DNA from: Amorphophallus konjac
Lineage: Eukaryota; Streptophyta; Magnoliopsida; Alismatales; Araceae
Reading direction: 5' to 3'
Length of the DNA stretch: 64,000 bases
Assembly: GCA_022559845.1 (NCBI GenBank)
Contig: CM040125.1
Coordinates: forward strand, 292,502,200 to 292,566,199
Positions 11,910 through 24,556 of the stretch are shown piece after piece. A program made the position numbers and the translations under genes. Every line of letters begins with the position of its first letter. Position 1 is the first letter of the stretch. Below the pieces are notes generated by a model. It worked only from the letters and a program-made list of their open reading frames with translations, had not been told where the DNA came from and searched no databases.

Positions 11910-12256
11910 GAGATGAAAGTGAGTCGGGATCGGATTCGAAATATTCAAGTAGCGAGTCCGAGAGTGAATGAAGAAAGAGTGAAGACTTAGGAAAGTCTAC
12001 ATTGTTTAGATTGAGTATATGTAATTTTCCTATTTCTTGAGTCTAGTGGAATGAAAAATGGATGAAAAGGTTATTGTACTTGAATACTTGATTATTAATG
12101 AAATAAAGTTGGAGTTTGAGTAATTATTGTGCGATTGTATTCTTATGTGTGATTGCCTTGCGCTCTGATCGTTCTTGCTTGCAAGAGGCTTACCATGCCG
12201 ACTGTTCGCGTTCCTCATGCGAGTCTTCCGCTGTAATAAAGGCTCGGGGCGTGACA

Positions 12257-14161
12257 TATTTGGAGTGTATTTAGCATGTATTTGGCTTGTATTATCTTGG
12301 GTTTTTATATTGGGTCAATGGTAGAATAATTGACCATGTATTTGTATTTTTGATTTAATTTGGTCCAAGGGGGGATTAATATGGTCTAAATGAATTAAAT
12401 TAAACAAGCCCCTTATGTTGACTTGGAGAGAGGGGCGCCCCCTCTTTTGTCTCCACATGGGGGATTTGTTTAATCCTTCTTTATCCCATTTCCCCATTAT
12501 ACCCCTTTGACCAAGGGTATTCTAGGTCATTTGGCTAGGTCTAGAGTTTGAATATATAATGTCTCTTGTTGTATTTGGATGAAATTAATGAAGAATTAAT
12601 TTGAAGAAGTGCATTGGGCACACCCCCTCTCTCTCTCCCTTGTTCTTGGTGTTCTTCATCTTCTTCATCCAATCTTCTTTAGATCTAGATCCAAATCCTT
12701 CATCTCTCTCAAATTTCTTCCTCTTCCCCTCTTCCTCCACTTGCTGTGATCAATCACTGCCACCGTCGCCGCCGTTCGTGCCGCCGTCGAGCCACCACAA
12801 GCCGGCCACCATCTGCTTCCGGTGAAAGGGCTGGTACATGAGATCTAACCGTTGGATCGTGATGAAATTTTGAGGGTAGGTTCCCCCCATCGTCAGTCAA
12901 TCTTAGTTTAATATTCACGCCGATCTGAGCCCATTTGCCTCCTTTCCTAGCCTCTTGTTTTCCCCCTCAAAGTCTACCTGTGTGCAGATTTGCGAGATGG
13001 ATCCTGGTAGCCGAATTTTCTCACCCCTCAAACATTGTCAAAAAATTAAAAAAAAAATTATGTGCGTCACCGTCACCCTCTCCTCTTTCCACCATAAAAT
13101 TTCCAGGTCCTAAATCTTTCATTTGATATTTGGTCAAACCCCTTTAACATGCAGTTCATGTTCTACCCTGCCTATTCTGTGTTTTGGGACAGAGTGCTCA
13201 TTCAGTTTTCAGTCATTTTCATTTCCAATCTATCCGTTGGATGGATCTGGCCTTCCATTTTGTCGTAGGATTTTGAGTCCTCTTTCCAATGGTACCCATT
13301 GCGCCTCGATCTGACGTCAGAGCTGGGCGTACCAGCCGTTCTCGTCAGAGCGCGCAGATCTGGCCTGAAGCAGAGCTGCGGGACAGCCTTGGGAAATCAA
13401 TCCCAAGAAGTCGCCCGACTCCACTCCGGTGACCACCGCTCCCGGGGATCGACTCGGGACACTCCAGAGATGCCCCCGCCGGTCGTTGTACCCAGGAGCC
13501 CCCTGGACGTCGCCGTACCAGCAGATGATCTCACGTGCTATCCTGCGGGCCCGAGTCAACCTAGCTGAACTGGCCGACCGCGTTCGCCCGAGCGCCACCG
13601 ACTGCTGCCCGTCAACACGAGATTGGTGCTCCCGGACCCCACATGTCGCTTGTTACCTCCCTGCGTGGAGTGGGCTGTAGAATTAATTCTGTAATTAATA
13701 ATTATTTCTGTACCGGGAGTTTCAGATCTCGACCGGGACGTCTTCCCCACGCCCCGAGCGTGGAGGTACACTCGCTTCCACCTTTTGTTGTACTTGCTTA
13801 GCTAGTATCCATTCTAGAATGCCACTGCATGTGCGTTAGTTTATTTCCTAGTTAGCTAAATTAGTCACCGCTGAGAGTTGCGAGTGCGAGACCCATCCCG
13901 TGACTCGTTCCGAGCATGAGAGTAAGCTGACCACCCGAGACTCAAAGCCAGTTTTCCAACCATGCAGATCGTCATGTTTCCCTCGCCGGGGACGACCGTG
14001 GGTTTAGCTCTTCTTGTTTGGGGCATGGTCGCCTCTGCTGGAGCTCGTTTGGTGCTGCGTTGTAGTATTGTTGCTGGTCGCGTCGTCTTATTAGTCGTGT
14101 CGTCCTATAGAGTCCAAGGTTGCAACCAGTCCGAGTCGAGTCCCGTAATCATCCCGCATCA
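12257..14161 (+). repeat. Element C first LTR, 5'-truncated
   Basis: Aligns with the second LTR from about 0.2 kb inside it to the ATCCCGCATCA end; its first part is missing because element B inserted here. Relative to the other two LTRs it has lost about 36 bases after CCATCTGCT (near 12808). TATA-like TATATAAT at 12553. The short open frames in it (for example proline- and serine-rich ones near 12600-12825 and 13300-13600) look like chance frames of a GC-rich leader. Confidence 0.88.
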
Positions 14162-14164
14162 AAT

Positions 14165-14179
14165 TGGTATCAGAGCCGG
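14165..14179 (+). other. Element C body 1 primer-binding site
   Basis: TGGTATCAGAGCCGG, an exact initiator tRNA-Met type site, 3 bases after the LTR end. Bases 14180-14419 are leader before gag. Confidence 0.88.
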
Positions 14180-14419
14180 TTTGAGTCTAGGGTAGTCGGT
14201 CCCAGGTGCTCCATTTTTTCTTGTATATTAAAAGGTGTTCCCAGAATGGTAGGCTACGCCTATTGGGAAAGGGGCACATTGCGTGAGCGCGATCTTCGGA
14301 TCAAACCTCCGTCTCGTACCGGATATTGGAGTCTAGGTCGTCTTCATTTTTTGCATTAGTCCATCAATATAGGTCGTAGTGAGTCACCCCTTAGTTCCCT
14401 CTAGGTCCTCTCCGATTGC

Positions 14420-16692
14420 ATGCCAACCCGTAGAGGTGCCCAATTTCATCGCCCTGACACTATGGGTGAACCCCGAGGTGCTAACCCGGGAGGCCGGACT
14501 TTGGATGATGTTGTCCTTCTACTCATGGAGCACATGAATAGGTTAGAACAAATTAGTAGGGAGAACACCGACCGCTTGGAGAGCCGTCTCAAGAGCATGG
14601 AGGACCGTGCTGAGGTCTCCGATCGATCTATCCAAGGTCTGGTTGGGATGATGGAGAATGTGGAGAGAGTCCCCCGCCAAGAGCTCCCCGGAGCTACCCC
14701 GGCCCCTCAGGCACCCCCTCTGGCGCCTGGTGTCCAGCCCGCCCCACTTAGGGCTGAGGAGTGACAGCCACGTGCCCCCGTTGTTGAGGACTACGAGTCC
14801 GAAAATGATTATGGGGAAAATGGCTGACGCCGTCCTGGTCACCGACCACAGAGAGATGATGAGGATGAGCGGGTCCTCATGACTGTGCGAGCAGACCCTC
14901 CCACATTTGACGGGTCCTTAGACCCGAAGGTCTATCTTGATTGGGAGGCCATCACGGACCGGTATTTCGAGTGGTTTGAGATGACGGACCACCGGAAAGT
15001 CAAGTTCACCAAAATGAAACTGCTAGGGCAGGCACAAACTTATTAGAGTAACATGGAGAACCTGCTGTTTCACCGTCAAGAGCCCCAAGTAGAGACGTGG
15101 GATGAGATGAGGTCCAAACTTAGGAATAAGTACCGTCCTACCTCCTACCACCAGCGTCTCATAGACAGATGGCAGAGTCTCACCCAAGGAGATCAGTCCG
15201 TCTCTGATTACATCACCAAGTTCGATGAATACTTTTTACGTTGTGACGCCACAGAGGAAAGCTCCCTTACTGTTTCCCATTTTCGGCGTGGTCTGCGGCC
15301 ATACCTACAGTATGAGCTTTTCCGCCGCAAGGTGGAAAAATTGGAGGACGTGTACCAGGTTGCCCTCGAGGTGGAGCAATTTGAGGCGGAGTTTGCTCCT
15401 ACTCCGCGCCAGGGGGTCCCATATCCGCGTGTGTCTAACCCTAGGACCACGCCTCCCACCCCCAGGAACGTCCTCGCCAGGACCTTGCTTCTCCTAGGTG
15501 CCCCCTCCCTCCGAGGGATCCTCCCCTTTGCCAGTAGGAACCCGTCCCTACCCCTAGACCTGCACAACCCGCCATGCCGACTCGACCACCCCTACTTCCT
15601 ACACCCCCAGTCCATCCTGTGGACAAGGGTAAGGGGCTTATGGTTGGTGGGACATCCCAGGGTCTCGAGACATAAGGAACTTTCTATGAGTGTGGTGGGG
15701 TTGGCCACTATTTGGCCAAGTGTCCCACTCGGGAGTCGCTTGTCATCTCTGATCCCACTGCCAGCGACCCCACACCTGAGCTAGTGCCGCTCAGTTACGA
15801 GGTTGATCAGGACTTAGCGGAGGGGTTCTTTGATGAACTAATGGAGGGAGAGCCAGTTGATGTCTTGGGTACCCAGCATCAGCGTGATGTGCAGCTTGGT
15901 GTAGTCAGGTGCATCCTTACCCAGCCTCAGGTGAGTGACGATTGGCGTCGTACCACCATCTTCCATACATTTTGTAGGCTGGGAGGGAAGGCCTGCAAGG
16001 TGATCATAGATAGCGGGAGTTGCATTAACGCTATATCTACTGGCATTGTTAGGCATCTGGGTTTGACGCCCGTAGATCACCCCGCCCCTTACAAGGTATA
16101 TTGGGTGGATTCCACCTCCATCCCAGTCAGACTGCGATGTCTGGTTCCATTACTGTTCCAGGCTTACCATGATGAGATCTGGTGTGATGTGTTGCCTATG
16201 GAGGTGGGTAGCATTATCCTAGGTAGGCCTTGGCTTTTTGATCCAGATGCCACCCTTCAAGGTCGGTCGAACACATGCACATTCGACCACGGGGGTCATA
16301 GGATCACCCTCCACCCAACTCAGCCGAAGGAACCTTCTGTCCGAGGGCCAGCTGTCCCCAGCACTTCGACACCTCCTAGTCAGGGGACGGTCGATCCTTC
16401 CACCTCATCCTCAGAGTGGGCTACTACCACTTCGACTGCTCCTAGCACAGGAGGCCTCCCACCCCCGAGGTTAATGATGATTAGCCCGCGAGAGATGGAG
16501 GAAGCGGTGACCGGGGGTAGCCCTATCCTTGCCGTTGTTATCCGAGGAGTGGAGGATGTCGCTCCTGGGTCTGATGATGAGCACCCCCCAGAGGTAGCTA
16601 CGATCCTACGGGATTTTTTCGATGTCTTTTCAGAAGACCTCCCTGAAGGCCTTCCACCTATGAGGGACATCCAGCATGAGATCGACCTTGTC
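14420..16692 (+). pseudogene. Element C body 1 gag and protease, broken
   Basis: Starts MPTRRGAQFH at 14420. A coiled-coil-like stretch (MEHMNRLEQISRENTDRLES) precedes the Gag core (PKVYLDWE, then WDEMRSKLRNKY). Stops: TGA 14762, TGA 14825, TAG 15044. A 1-base loss between about 15470 and 15540 moves the frame. The zinc knuckle near 15690-15725 reads F-Y-E-C-G-G-V-G-H-Y-L-A-K-C, so its first cysteine is lost. Protease lies at about 15990-16230 with I-I-D-S-G-S-C-I-N-A-I-S as the active-site motif. A second 1-base loss near 16745 precedes RT. Confidence 0.87.
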
Positions 16693-18072
16693 CCATGCTC
16701 ATCCTTTCCCAACCTTCCCCACTGCAGGATGTGTCCCACGGACATGCCGAACTTCAAAGGCAGGTCGAGGAGTTGATGAGTCGGGGATCCCTTAGAGACA
16801 GCAAGAGCCCTTGCGCTGTTCCCACTTTATTGGCCCCGAAGAAGGATGGCACATGGAGGATGTGTGTTAATAGCCGTACGATCAACAGGATCATGGTGAA
16901 GTATCGCTTTCCCATTCCACGATTGGATGACTTGTTAGACATGATGTCGGAAGCCACTATCTTTTTAAAGATAGATCTTCGTAGTGGCTATCACCAGGTG
17001 CAGATTAGGCTTGGGGATGAGTGAAAGACGGCATTCAAGACCAAGGATGGTCTTTATGAGTGGTTGGTTATGTCCTTTGGGCTTTCCAATGCCCCTAGTA
17101 CCTTCATGCGGTTGATGACCTAGGTTTTACACCCTATGATAGGGGTCTTCTTGGTCGTCTACTTTGATGACATTCTTATCTACAGCCACACTAGGGAGGA
17201 CCACTTAGACCACCTTAGGCAGGTCTGTGTCATTTTGAGGCGAGAGAGCTTATTCGCCAACCTGAAGAAGTGTGCCTTCATGACTGATCAGATTACCTTC
17301 CTCGGGTTAATTGTGTCTAGAGATGGAGTCTCCACTGATCCGGAGAAGATTAGGGCCATCAGGGAGTGGCCCGAGCCCCGCACCCTCCACGATGTCCGGT
17401 GCTTGATGTTCTCTCGCCACTTCATTCGTGGCTTCAGTTCTATCATTACGCCGATCACTGATTGCATAAAGAAGGGGGCATTTGTATGGACTAAGACTGC
17501 AGCCATAGCCTTTCAGGACATCATGGAGCATATGACCCAGGCACCTGTCCTTGAATTACTAGATTTTTCTAAGGTGTTTGAGGTCACATGTGACGCTTCT
17601 GGAGTGGGTATTGGTGGCGTGTTGAGTCAGGAGTCCCACCCCATTGCATTCTTTAGCGAGAAGCTTAATGATGCCAAACTACGGTATTCCACTTATGATA
17701 AAGAATTTTACGTAGTTGTCCAGGCATTGCGGTATTGGAGGCACTATCTGTTGCACCAGGAGTTTGTCCTCTTTTCTGATCATGAGGCCTTACGATTCCT
17801 CCATACCCAGAAGAAGCTAAACGCTCGCCACAGTCGTTGGGTGGAGTATCTCCAGGAGTACACCTTTGTGCTCAAGCATAAGGCAGGGGTGGAGAACAAG
17901 GTAGCCGATGCACTAAGTTGGCGGATGATGATGTTGACCACCATGAGTGTAGAGGTGGTAGGTTTAGATAGGCTGAAGGATGCTTATGTTGATTGTCCAG
18001 ATTTCGGTCTGATCTATGCAGCCCTTCAGGCCGGTCCCTCGCGTGATTATAGTGAGTTTATGCTACAGGAGG
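16693..18072 (+). pseudogene. Element C body 1 reverse transcriptase and RNase H, broken
   Basis: RT motifs: [28 protein letters not shown], stop TGA at 17022 (TGG in body 2), stop TAG at 17121 (CAG in body 2), then [11 protein letters not shown] at about 17157. A long open stretch 17136-18089 covers the rest of RT, RNase H (TCDASGVGIGG, SDHEALRFL) and the VENKVADALS hinge. It is interrupted at 18073 by the solo-LTR-like insertion. RT motif sequence ([18 protein letters not shown] in the sister copies) resembles CRM-lineage elements. Confidence 0.88.
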
Positions 18073-20768
18073 TGTTGTGTCTCCTCTGATTTGGTGTCAT
18101 TTATGTCTGGTTTTAATGATTGGCAATAGTGGTTTGACCATTGACAACAGTTGTTTGACCACTAGTTGACTTAGACAACATGATCTCTGTATAAGTCAGA
18201 ATTGTCTCAGTTGCTGTTAAAAGGTCGGTGCTAGTTGACACATGGTTAGTGTTGGTTAGCTTGGGTTGTTCTCTAGAGTCTGTGCTAGCTGTCTATGCTA
18301 GTCAGCGTGTAGTCGGTGCAGGTTTTTGTTGCAAGCATATGAAAGTTGGTGCATGTTTCTCCTCCTTCACATAAAGTCTGTGCACCTCACTGTTTAGAGT
18401 CTATGCATATTTCTATCTAAGGCATATACACGGTCGGTGCATGTTTTCCGTATTCATATAACGTCCGTGCACGTTTCAACAAGGTCGGTGCTTGTTGTGG
18501 TTTCACACAACTAAGGTCAGTGCTATCACTGTTCATTCTTTCTTAAGGTCGGTGCACATTTGCTAGTCTTAATAAGAAGGTCGGTGCACATCACTGTAGC
18601 ATGCATAGGAAAGTCGGTGCTAGTTGGCCAAGTGCACAACTAAGGTCGACACTAGTTTGCTTTCAAAGCAACTAAGGTTGAAGCTAGTTGAGGTCTCATG
18701 TAAGTAACGTCAGTGCATATCACTGTTAACGTGCATATAGGCCTGTGCATATGGCAAGAATATGGTCGATGCACTTTTTGCCTTGCGTATACAAGTCTGT
18801 GCACGTACTGTAGCACACTCAACTAAGGTCAGTGCTCGTTACTGTTTGCTGCATGATGTCTGTGCATGTTCATACATGCCTGTGCATATAAAGGTCTGTG
18901 CACATCTGCTTTAATGTATTTATAAGGTATGTGCACATCAGTCATTAGGTATAGCACAAAGTCGGTGCACATTTTACTTAACTGCATACAAGGTCCATGC
19001 ACATCATGCTAGCCAGCTTAGACAAGGTATGTGCATACACTGTTCAAGTCTGTGCACATGCATATTCAGGTCTGTGCATGCACTGTAGCACATTCAGCTA
19101 AGGTCGGTGCACATTACTGGTTGTTGCATATAATGTCTGTGCATGTCTTGCCTTATGCATTGCCAAGTCGGAGCACATCACTGTAGCAAGTCAGTGCACA
19201 TCTTGCATATAGCCATATAACGCCTGTGCACATTTTGCATTATGCTCATATAGGTCAGTGCTAGTTCATGTTTTGTGCACATAAAGTCTGTGCTAGTATG
19301 CAGGGTAATGCATCCAAGGTCTGTGCTAACGTACATAAGGTCTAACCATGTTTCACTTTTCTTTTATAGGCTAAGGCATTTCTTTCAACTTGGCATACGG
19401 TCGACCACCTGAACGACAGACGTGCTGACATCTTCGTCTGTCACGTGATCACTTGAACACACACCTAAAGCATGAGTTCGTGGATTAAAAAAGGACAAAT
19501 GATTGGCACGTGATCCTAGGGGTACAATCATGGGACATTCCTCTACGAGGATCACTGCCCCATCCATTGTTGACACGTGGCCTCTCTGAAAAAGTAGAAA
19601 CGCACCTTCCATACGCCGGACACATGAGCCCAGCCTGAAGCCCTATAAGAAGGCCTCTCCTGCGATCAGAAAAGGTGTGGAGGCAGCAGAATCAGAGAAG
19701 AAAAAAGAGCGAGAGAAGCAAATGAGAAGAAGAGGAAGAGGAGAGTTCAGTAAGAGAAGAGAAGAGAGAGCTCCATAGTTAGAGCCACCTTCTAAGAGAA
19801 AACAGAGTCTCGTAGAAGAGAGTTGAGAAGAAGAAGTGAGCTGAGTGGAAGAAAAGGGTCTGAAAGAGGTTGACTCTCCCTGGCTTGTGGATCAAATCGA
19901 GAGTCAGTTTGCTCTATTCGAAGAGCTACATTTCTAATTTCCACCATCTTGTCTTACACGGTTTTTTTCATTTCATTGTTTTCCTTTTGAAACCTTTGTA
20001 AAGCTGTGAATCAATAGAGCTAAGCTGTATTGCTCAGCAGATGAGGGTGTTTCCTCGGATAGCCAAGCTGTAATGCTCAATGGATAGCAAGCTGTGCTGC
20101 TCAGTGGTTGTAGGGATTTCTATCCCCAAAGTTGTGGATCAGCGGTGTTCAAGCTGTGTGTCAGCATGAAGCCTTACTCGGTTGAGTAAGGGGTGGATGT
20201 AGATCTCTGGATAGAGATAGAACCACCTTAAAATTATTTTATCTTGTGTGATTGCCTTTTTGTCTTCTCTCGGTAGATGATTGCTTAGGATTGCCTAACG
20301 GGTTTGCATGAGTTTGATTGATTAATGTTTCATCTGCATATATCATCTGCTTTCATACTGCTTTACAGTTTATAGTAGGTTTCATTCTCATCATCATTTG
20401 AACGAATTACAAGTTCATCTACATCGAGTATATCAAAAGCTGTGGCAGGGTTACGTCATTCTGGAATGCTGTTTCTTGCGTGAGGAATCCTAGTTGGTAC
20501 CTCCGCCTGGTACTTGGTAGATGAGATTGTGTCTTCGCTCTAATGATGATTGATGGAATCTCTTAAAGACTGCTTCTATAAAATTTAGTTTTAATGAGTT
20601 GAATATCTACACTGCTTATCTGTAATTCCTCTACAGATTTCATTTCTATTTTTTCATCATCTGTGAGTTTGTGTCTACAGCAATTCAGTTTGTTCTGCAT
20701 TATTTTTTACACTGCTATAGGTTGGTGATTTCTCTAGATTTGTGTTCATCCGTTCTGCACACCCATCA
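18073..20768 (+). mobile_element. Solo-LTR-like insertion in element C body 1, possibly Copia SIRE/Maximus
   Basis: A 2696-bp block starting TGTTGTGTCTCC and ending CACCCATCA, flanked by GGAGG on both sides (18068-18072 and 20769-20773); body 2 has a single uninterrupted copy of the site at about 28240. TG...CA ends, a 5-bp duplication and no coding region fit a solo LTR left by recombination. A TATA box (CCCTATAAG, 19641) is followed by a purine-rich transcribed-leader-like stretch (19680-19860) and a run of AAGCTGT...GCTCAG phrases (20000-20170). The TGTTGTGTCTCC start resembles SIRE/Maximus-type LTRs (from memory, moderate). Confidence 0.75.
18220..19350 (+). repeat. Degenerate array of AAGGTCGGTGCACAT units
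   Basis: About 38 units in 1.1 kb, spaced roughly 20-45 bases, with consensus AAGGTC(G/T)GTGCACAT followed by variable sequence, often CACTG. The core GTGCAC is palindromic. Variants include TGTGCATG, GGTGCTAG and CTGTGCATAT. It lies upstream of the TATA box of the solo LTR, so in the U3-like part. Not a CRISPR array: units are degenerate and spacers irregular. Confidence 0.85.
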
Positions 20769-22316
20769 GGAGGGTCACCTATTCCGGGGTGACAAGTTGT
20801 GCATCCCACGGACGTCTGTGTGTGATTTTCTTACGTGGGAGATGTACGCGGGAGGTCTTGCTGGCCACTTCGGTCGGAATAAGACCATAGAGTCGGTTGA
20901 GCATAGATTCTATTGGCCTAGCTTGAAGAGGGATGTCGCTCGCATCATGGCCTAGTGCCGCACTTGTGCTATGGCAAAGCAAAGGAAGCAGAATATCGGC
21001 CTCTATACTCCTCTCCCCGTCACGGATAGTCCATGGCAGGACATTAGCATGGACTTTGTGTTGGGATTGCCCCGCATCCTCCGACGGCATGACTCCATCT
21101 TTGTGGTTGTAGACATGTTCTTAAAGATGGCATTATTCATTCCTTGCTCCAAAACTTCAGATGCCACAAGAGTTGTCAGTCTGTTCTTTTCACACTACGT
21201 CTCTAGGTTCGGACTCCCACGCACTATAGTGTCTGATAGGGATGTGCGCTTCACTAGTTACTTTTGGAAGACGCTATGGCACATGATGGGCACCCAATTA
21301 AAATTCTATACTGCATATCACCCCCAGACCGATGGTCAGACTAAGGTTGTCAATAGGAGTTTGGAGGATCTTCTTAGATGTCTGGTCTAAGATCGAGTCA
21401 GGGATTGCGATTTGGTCTTACCCTTAGTAGAGTTTACCTATAATGATTCGGTCAATAGGTCTACAGGTATGAGCCCCTTCAAGATTGTCACTGGCCTTAG
21501 ACCTAGGAAGCCCATACACCTAGTCCCATCTCCCATCCAGTCCCATGTGTCTGAGTCAGCCGAGTCTTTTGTCCATCATATTAGACAGTTACATGAGCAT
21601 ATCCGTCGTCACATTGAGTCCAGCACCGCACGATACAAAGAATTGGCTGACGCCCAAAGGCACCACCGTGAGTTTCAGGAGGGTGATTATGTCATGATCA
21701 GGTCAGACCTGAATAGTTACCCTCGGGAGCCGTGAAGAAGTTGCATGCTCGCGGTGCCAGTCCCTTTCGGGTAGTGAGGAGAGTCGGATCAAACGCATAT
21801 GTTGTGGACTTGCCAGAGGATTACGGGATCAGCTCCACTTTCAACGTCTCGGATCTCATCGCTTATAGGGACCCAGCAGTGATACCCAGTGAGCCCTTTA
21901 AGCCATCTCCACCGATTGTGAGTGACACCACCCCAGAGCGCCCACCTCCAGCCTTGTTACCTCAGCAGCGAGAGCAGATAGAATGTATACTAGAAGAGCA
22001 GGTGACGACAACTCGAGGCGGAGTGTACCAGCGTTATTTGGTGCGTTGGAGGGCACGGCTCACGTCCGAGGACACTTGGATCACCTGGGACGAGCTACAG
22101 AGGATAGATCTAGATCTGCTGGATCGATACCAGAGCGACCCAGACCCTTACTCGACAGGGTCAAGTTTCTCCCACCCGGGGAGAATTGGTGAGGACACTA
22201 GAGCACGAGTACGGCTCGACTGAGCGAGCCGTCGGTATCAAACCAGTAGCACGACTCGGTCATCACCAACCTCTTTGTGGCTGGGGGACAGTCTGGAATC
22301 GCCACCGGAGCCTTGA
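20769..22316 (+). pseudogene. Element C body 1 integrase, chromodomain and LTR-encoded tail, broken
   Basis: Resumes after the insertion with GHLFRGDKLCIPRTS. HHCC region at about 20845-20965 (TAG at 20953, CAG in body 2). Catalytic core 21040-21370 ([24 protein letters not shown]). A TAA at 21388 is also a stop (TGA) in body 2. A 1-base loss near 21705 shifts the frame; the region from 21732 gives the FNVSDLIAYRDP motif and a chromodomain-like segment (YLVRWRARLTSEDTWITW). The frame passes the LTR start at 22187; a TGA at 22221 interrupts it, and the natural stop appears to be TGA 22314, 130 bases inside the LTR. Confidence 0.87.
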
Positions 22317-24297
22317 TATTTCAGTATGTATTTTTATACGTATTTGTACTGTATACATATTTTGTCGTATTTGGTGTGTATTTAGGTTGTATTTGGCTTG
22401 TATTATCTTGGGTTTTTATATTGGATCAATGGTAGAATAATTGACCATGTATTTGTATTTTTGATTTAATTTGGTCCAAGGGGGGATTAATATGGTCTAA
22501 AGGGATTAAATTAAACAAGCCCCCTATGTTGACTTGGAGAGAGGGGCGCCCCCTCTTTTGTCTCCACATGGGGGATTTGTTTAATCCTTCTTTATCCCCT
22601 TTCCCCATTATACCCTCTTGACCAAGGGTATTCTAGGTCATTTCGCTAGGTCTAGGGTTTGAATATATAATGTCCCTTGTTGTATTTGGATGAAATTAAT
22701 GAAGAATTATTTGAAGAAGTGCATTGGGCGCACCCCCCTCTCTCTCCCTTGTTCTTGGTGTTCTTCATCTTCTTCCTCCAATCTTTTTCAGATCTAGATC
22801 CAAATCCTCCATCTCTCTCAAATTTCTTCCTCTTCCCCTCTTCCTCCACTTGCTGTGATCAATCATCGCCGCCGCCGTCGCTATTCGTGCCGCCGTCGAG
22901 CCACCACAAGCCGGCCACCATCTGCTGCCCCGAAATTCGGAGATGCAGGACAACAGCTCGGTGAAAGGGCTGGTACGAGAGATCCAATTGTTTGATCGTG
23001 ATGATATTTTGAGGGTAGGTTCCCCCCATCGTCAGTCAATCCGAGTTTAATATTCACGCCGATCTGATCCCATTTACCCCCTTTCCCAGCCTCTTGTTTT
23101 CCCCCACAAAGTCTGCATGTCTGTAGATCTGCGAGATAGATCCTAGTAGCCAAATTTTCTCACCCCACAAACGTTGTCAAAAAATTACAAAAAAACTATG
23201 TGCGTCACCGTCACCCTCCCCTCTTTCCACCATAAAATTCCCAAGTCTTAAATCTTTCATTTGATTTTCGGTCAAACCCCTTGAATAGGCAGTTCATGTT
23301 CTACCCTTCCTATTTTGTGTTTCGGGATAGAGTGCTCAGTTAGTTTGCAGTCATTTTCATTTCCAATCCAGCCATTTGATGGATCTGGCCTTCCAGTATG
23401 TCGTAGATTTTGAGTCCTATTTCCAACGGTACCCATTGCGTCTCGATCCGACGTCGGAGCTGGGCGTACCAGCCGTTCTTGTCAGAGTGCGCAGATCTGG
23501 CCTGAAGCAGAGCTGCGGGACAGCCTTGGGAAATATATCCCAAGAAGTTGCCCGACTCCACTCCGGTGACCGCCACTCCCGGGGATCGACCCCGGACACT
23601 CCAGAGATGCTCCCGCACGTCGCTACAGCCAGGAGCCCCCCAGACGTCGCCGTAACAGTAGACGGTCCCACGTGCTGTCCTGCGGGTCCGAGTGAACCGA
23701 GCTGAACCGGCCGACCGTGTCCGCCCGAGCGCCATCGACTGCTGCCCGTCAACCCGAGATTGGTGCTCCTGGACCCCACGTGTCGCCTGTTACCTCCCTG
23801 CATGGAGTGGGCTGTAGAATCAATTCTATAATTAATAATTATTTCTGTATCGAGAGTTCCGGATCTCGGCCGGGACGTCTTCCCCACGCCCCGAGCGTGA
23901 AGGTACACTCGCTTCCCCCTTTTGTCGTACTTTCTTAGCTAGTGTCCATTCTAGAATGTCACTGCATGTGCGTTATTTTATTTCCTAGCTAGCTAAATTA
24001 GTCATTGCTGAGAGTTGTGAGTGTGAGACCCGTCCCATGACTCGTTCCGAACACGAGAGTAAGCTAGCACCCGAGACTCAAAGTCGGTTTCCCAACCGTG
24101 CAGATCATCACGTTTCCCTCGCCGGGGACGACCGTGGGTTTAGTGCTTCTTGTTTGGGGCATGATCACCTCTTCTGGAGCTCGTTCGGTGCCGCGTTGTA
24201 GTATTGTTGCTGGTCGCGTCGTCTTATTAGTCGTGTCGTCCTATAGAGTCCAAGGTCGCAATCAGTCCGAGTCGAGTCCCGTAGTCATCCCGCATCA
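22187..24297 (+). repeat. Element C middle LTR, shared by both bodies (2111 bp)
   Basis: Starts TGGTGAGGACAC after CGGGGAGAAT (polypurine-like) and ends CCCGCATCA before the body 2 primer site. TATA-like ATATATAA at 22663. The first 130 bases encode the end of the body 1 pol. Start chosen by homology with element D, whose LTR start is fixed by an empty site. Confidence 0.88.
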
Positions 24298-24300
24298 AAT

Positions 24301-24315
24301 TGGTATCAGAGCCGA
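24301..24315 (+). other. Element C body 2 primer-binding site
   Basis: TGGTATCAGAGCCGA, initiator tRNA-Met type. Bases 24316-24556 are leader. Confidence 0.87.
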
Positions 24316-24556
24316 TTTGAGTCTAGGGTTGTCAGTCCCAGGTTCTCCATTTTATCTGGTATATTAAAAGGTGTTCTCGGAATGGTAGGCTATGCCTATT
24401 GGGAAAGGGGCACACTTGCGTGAGCGCGATGTTCAGATCAAACCTTCGCCTCGTACCGGATATTGGAGTCTAGGTCATCTTCATTTTTTGCATTAGTCCA
24501 TCCATATAGGTCATAGTGAGTCACCTCTTAGTTCCCTCTAGGTCCTCTCCCATTAC

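Larger units (their letters stand above)
7797..12256 (+). mobile_element. Element B: Tekay-like chromovirus, 3' part only
   Basis: The visible part begins within integrase where element A inserted and continues through chromodomain, polypurine tract and a full 3' LTR. The remaining 5' part must lie upstream of A, outside the window. After B ends at 12256 the sequence continues inside the LTR of element C about 0.2 kb from that LTR's start, so B inserted into C. Confidence 0.9.
8948..12256 (+). repeat. Element B 3' LTR, complete (3309 bp)
   Basis: Starts TGTAGTGCCCC, ends CTCGGGGCGTGACA. It shares its first bases and last dozen bases with the A and E LTRs but little in between. A telobox-like AAACCCTA at 9483 and an AATAAATAG box near 9501 suggest the promoter region (weak). 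It contains TAACGG/CCGTTA palindromes and donor- and acceptor-like sites (9949/9950 and 11909). No gene is seen. Confidence 0.9.

Noticed and set aside
12601..12825. Open frame with a signal-peptide-like start in the C LTR
   Set aside because: It repeats in all three C LTRs with frame changes, is CT-rich leader DNA, and has no recognisable domain.
13299..13680. Overlapping GC-rich frames on both strands in the C LTR
   Set aside because: Chance frames in a GC-rich U5-like region; the corresponding frames in the other LTR copies differ by indels.
14543..16757. Minus-strand open frames of 80-125 codons across gag of element C
   Set aside because: Shadows of the real coding frame on the opposite strand.
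18220..19350. GTCGGTGCAC repeats as a CRISPR array
   Set aside because: Repeats are degenerate, spacers irregular and partly repeated, the host is a plant, and it lies within an LTR.
22186..22440. Short frame at the C middle LTR start with a hydrophobic end
   Set aside because: It is in a different frame from the pol tail and lies in AT-rich LTR sequence; the conserved tail is in another frame.
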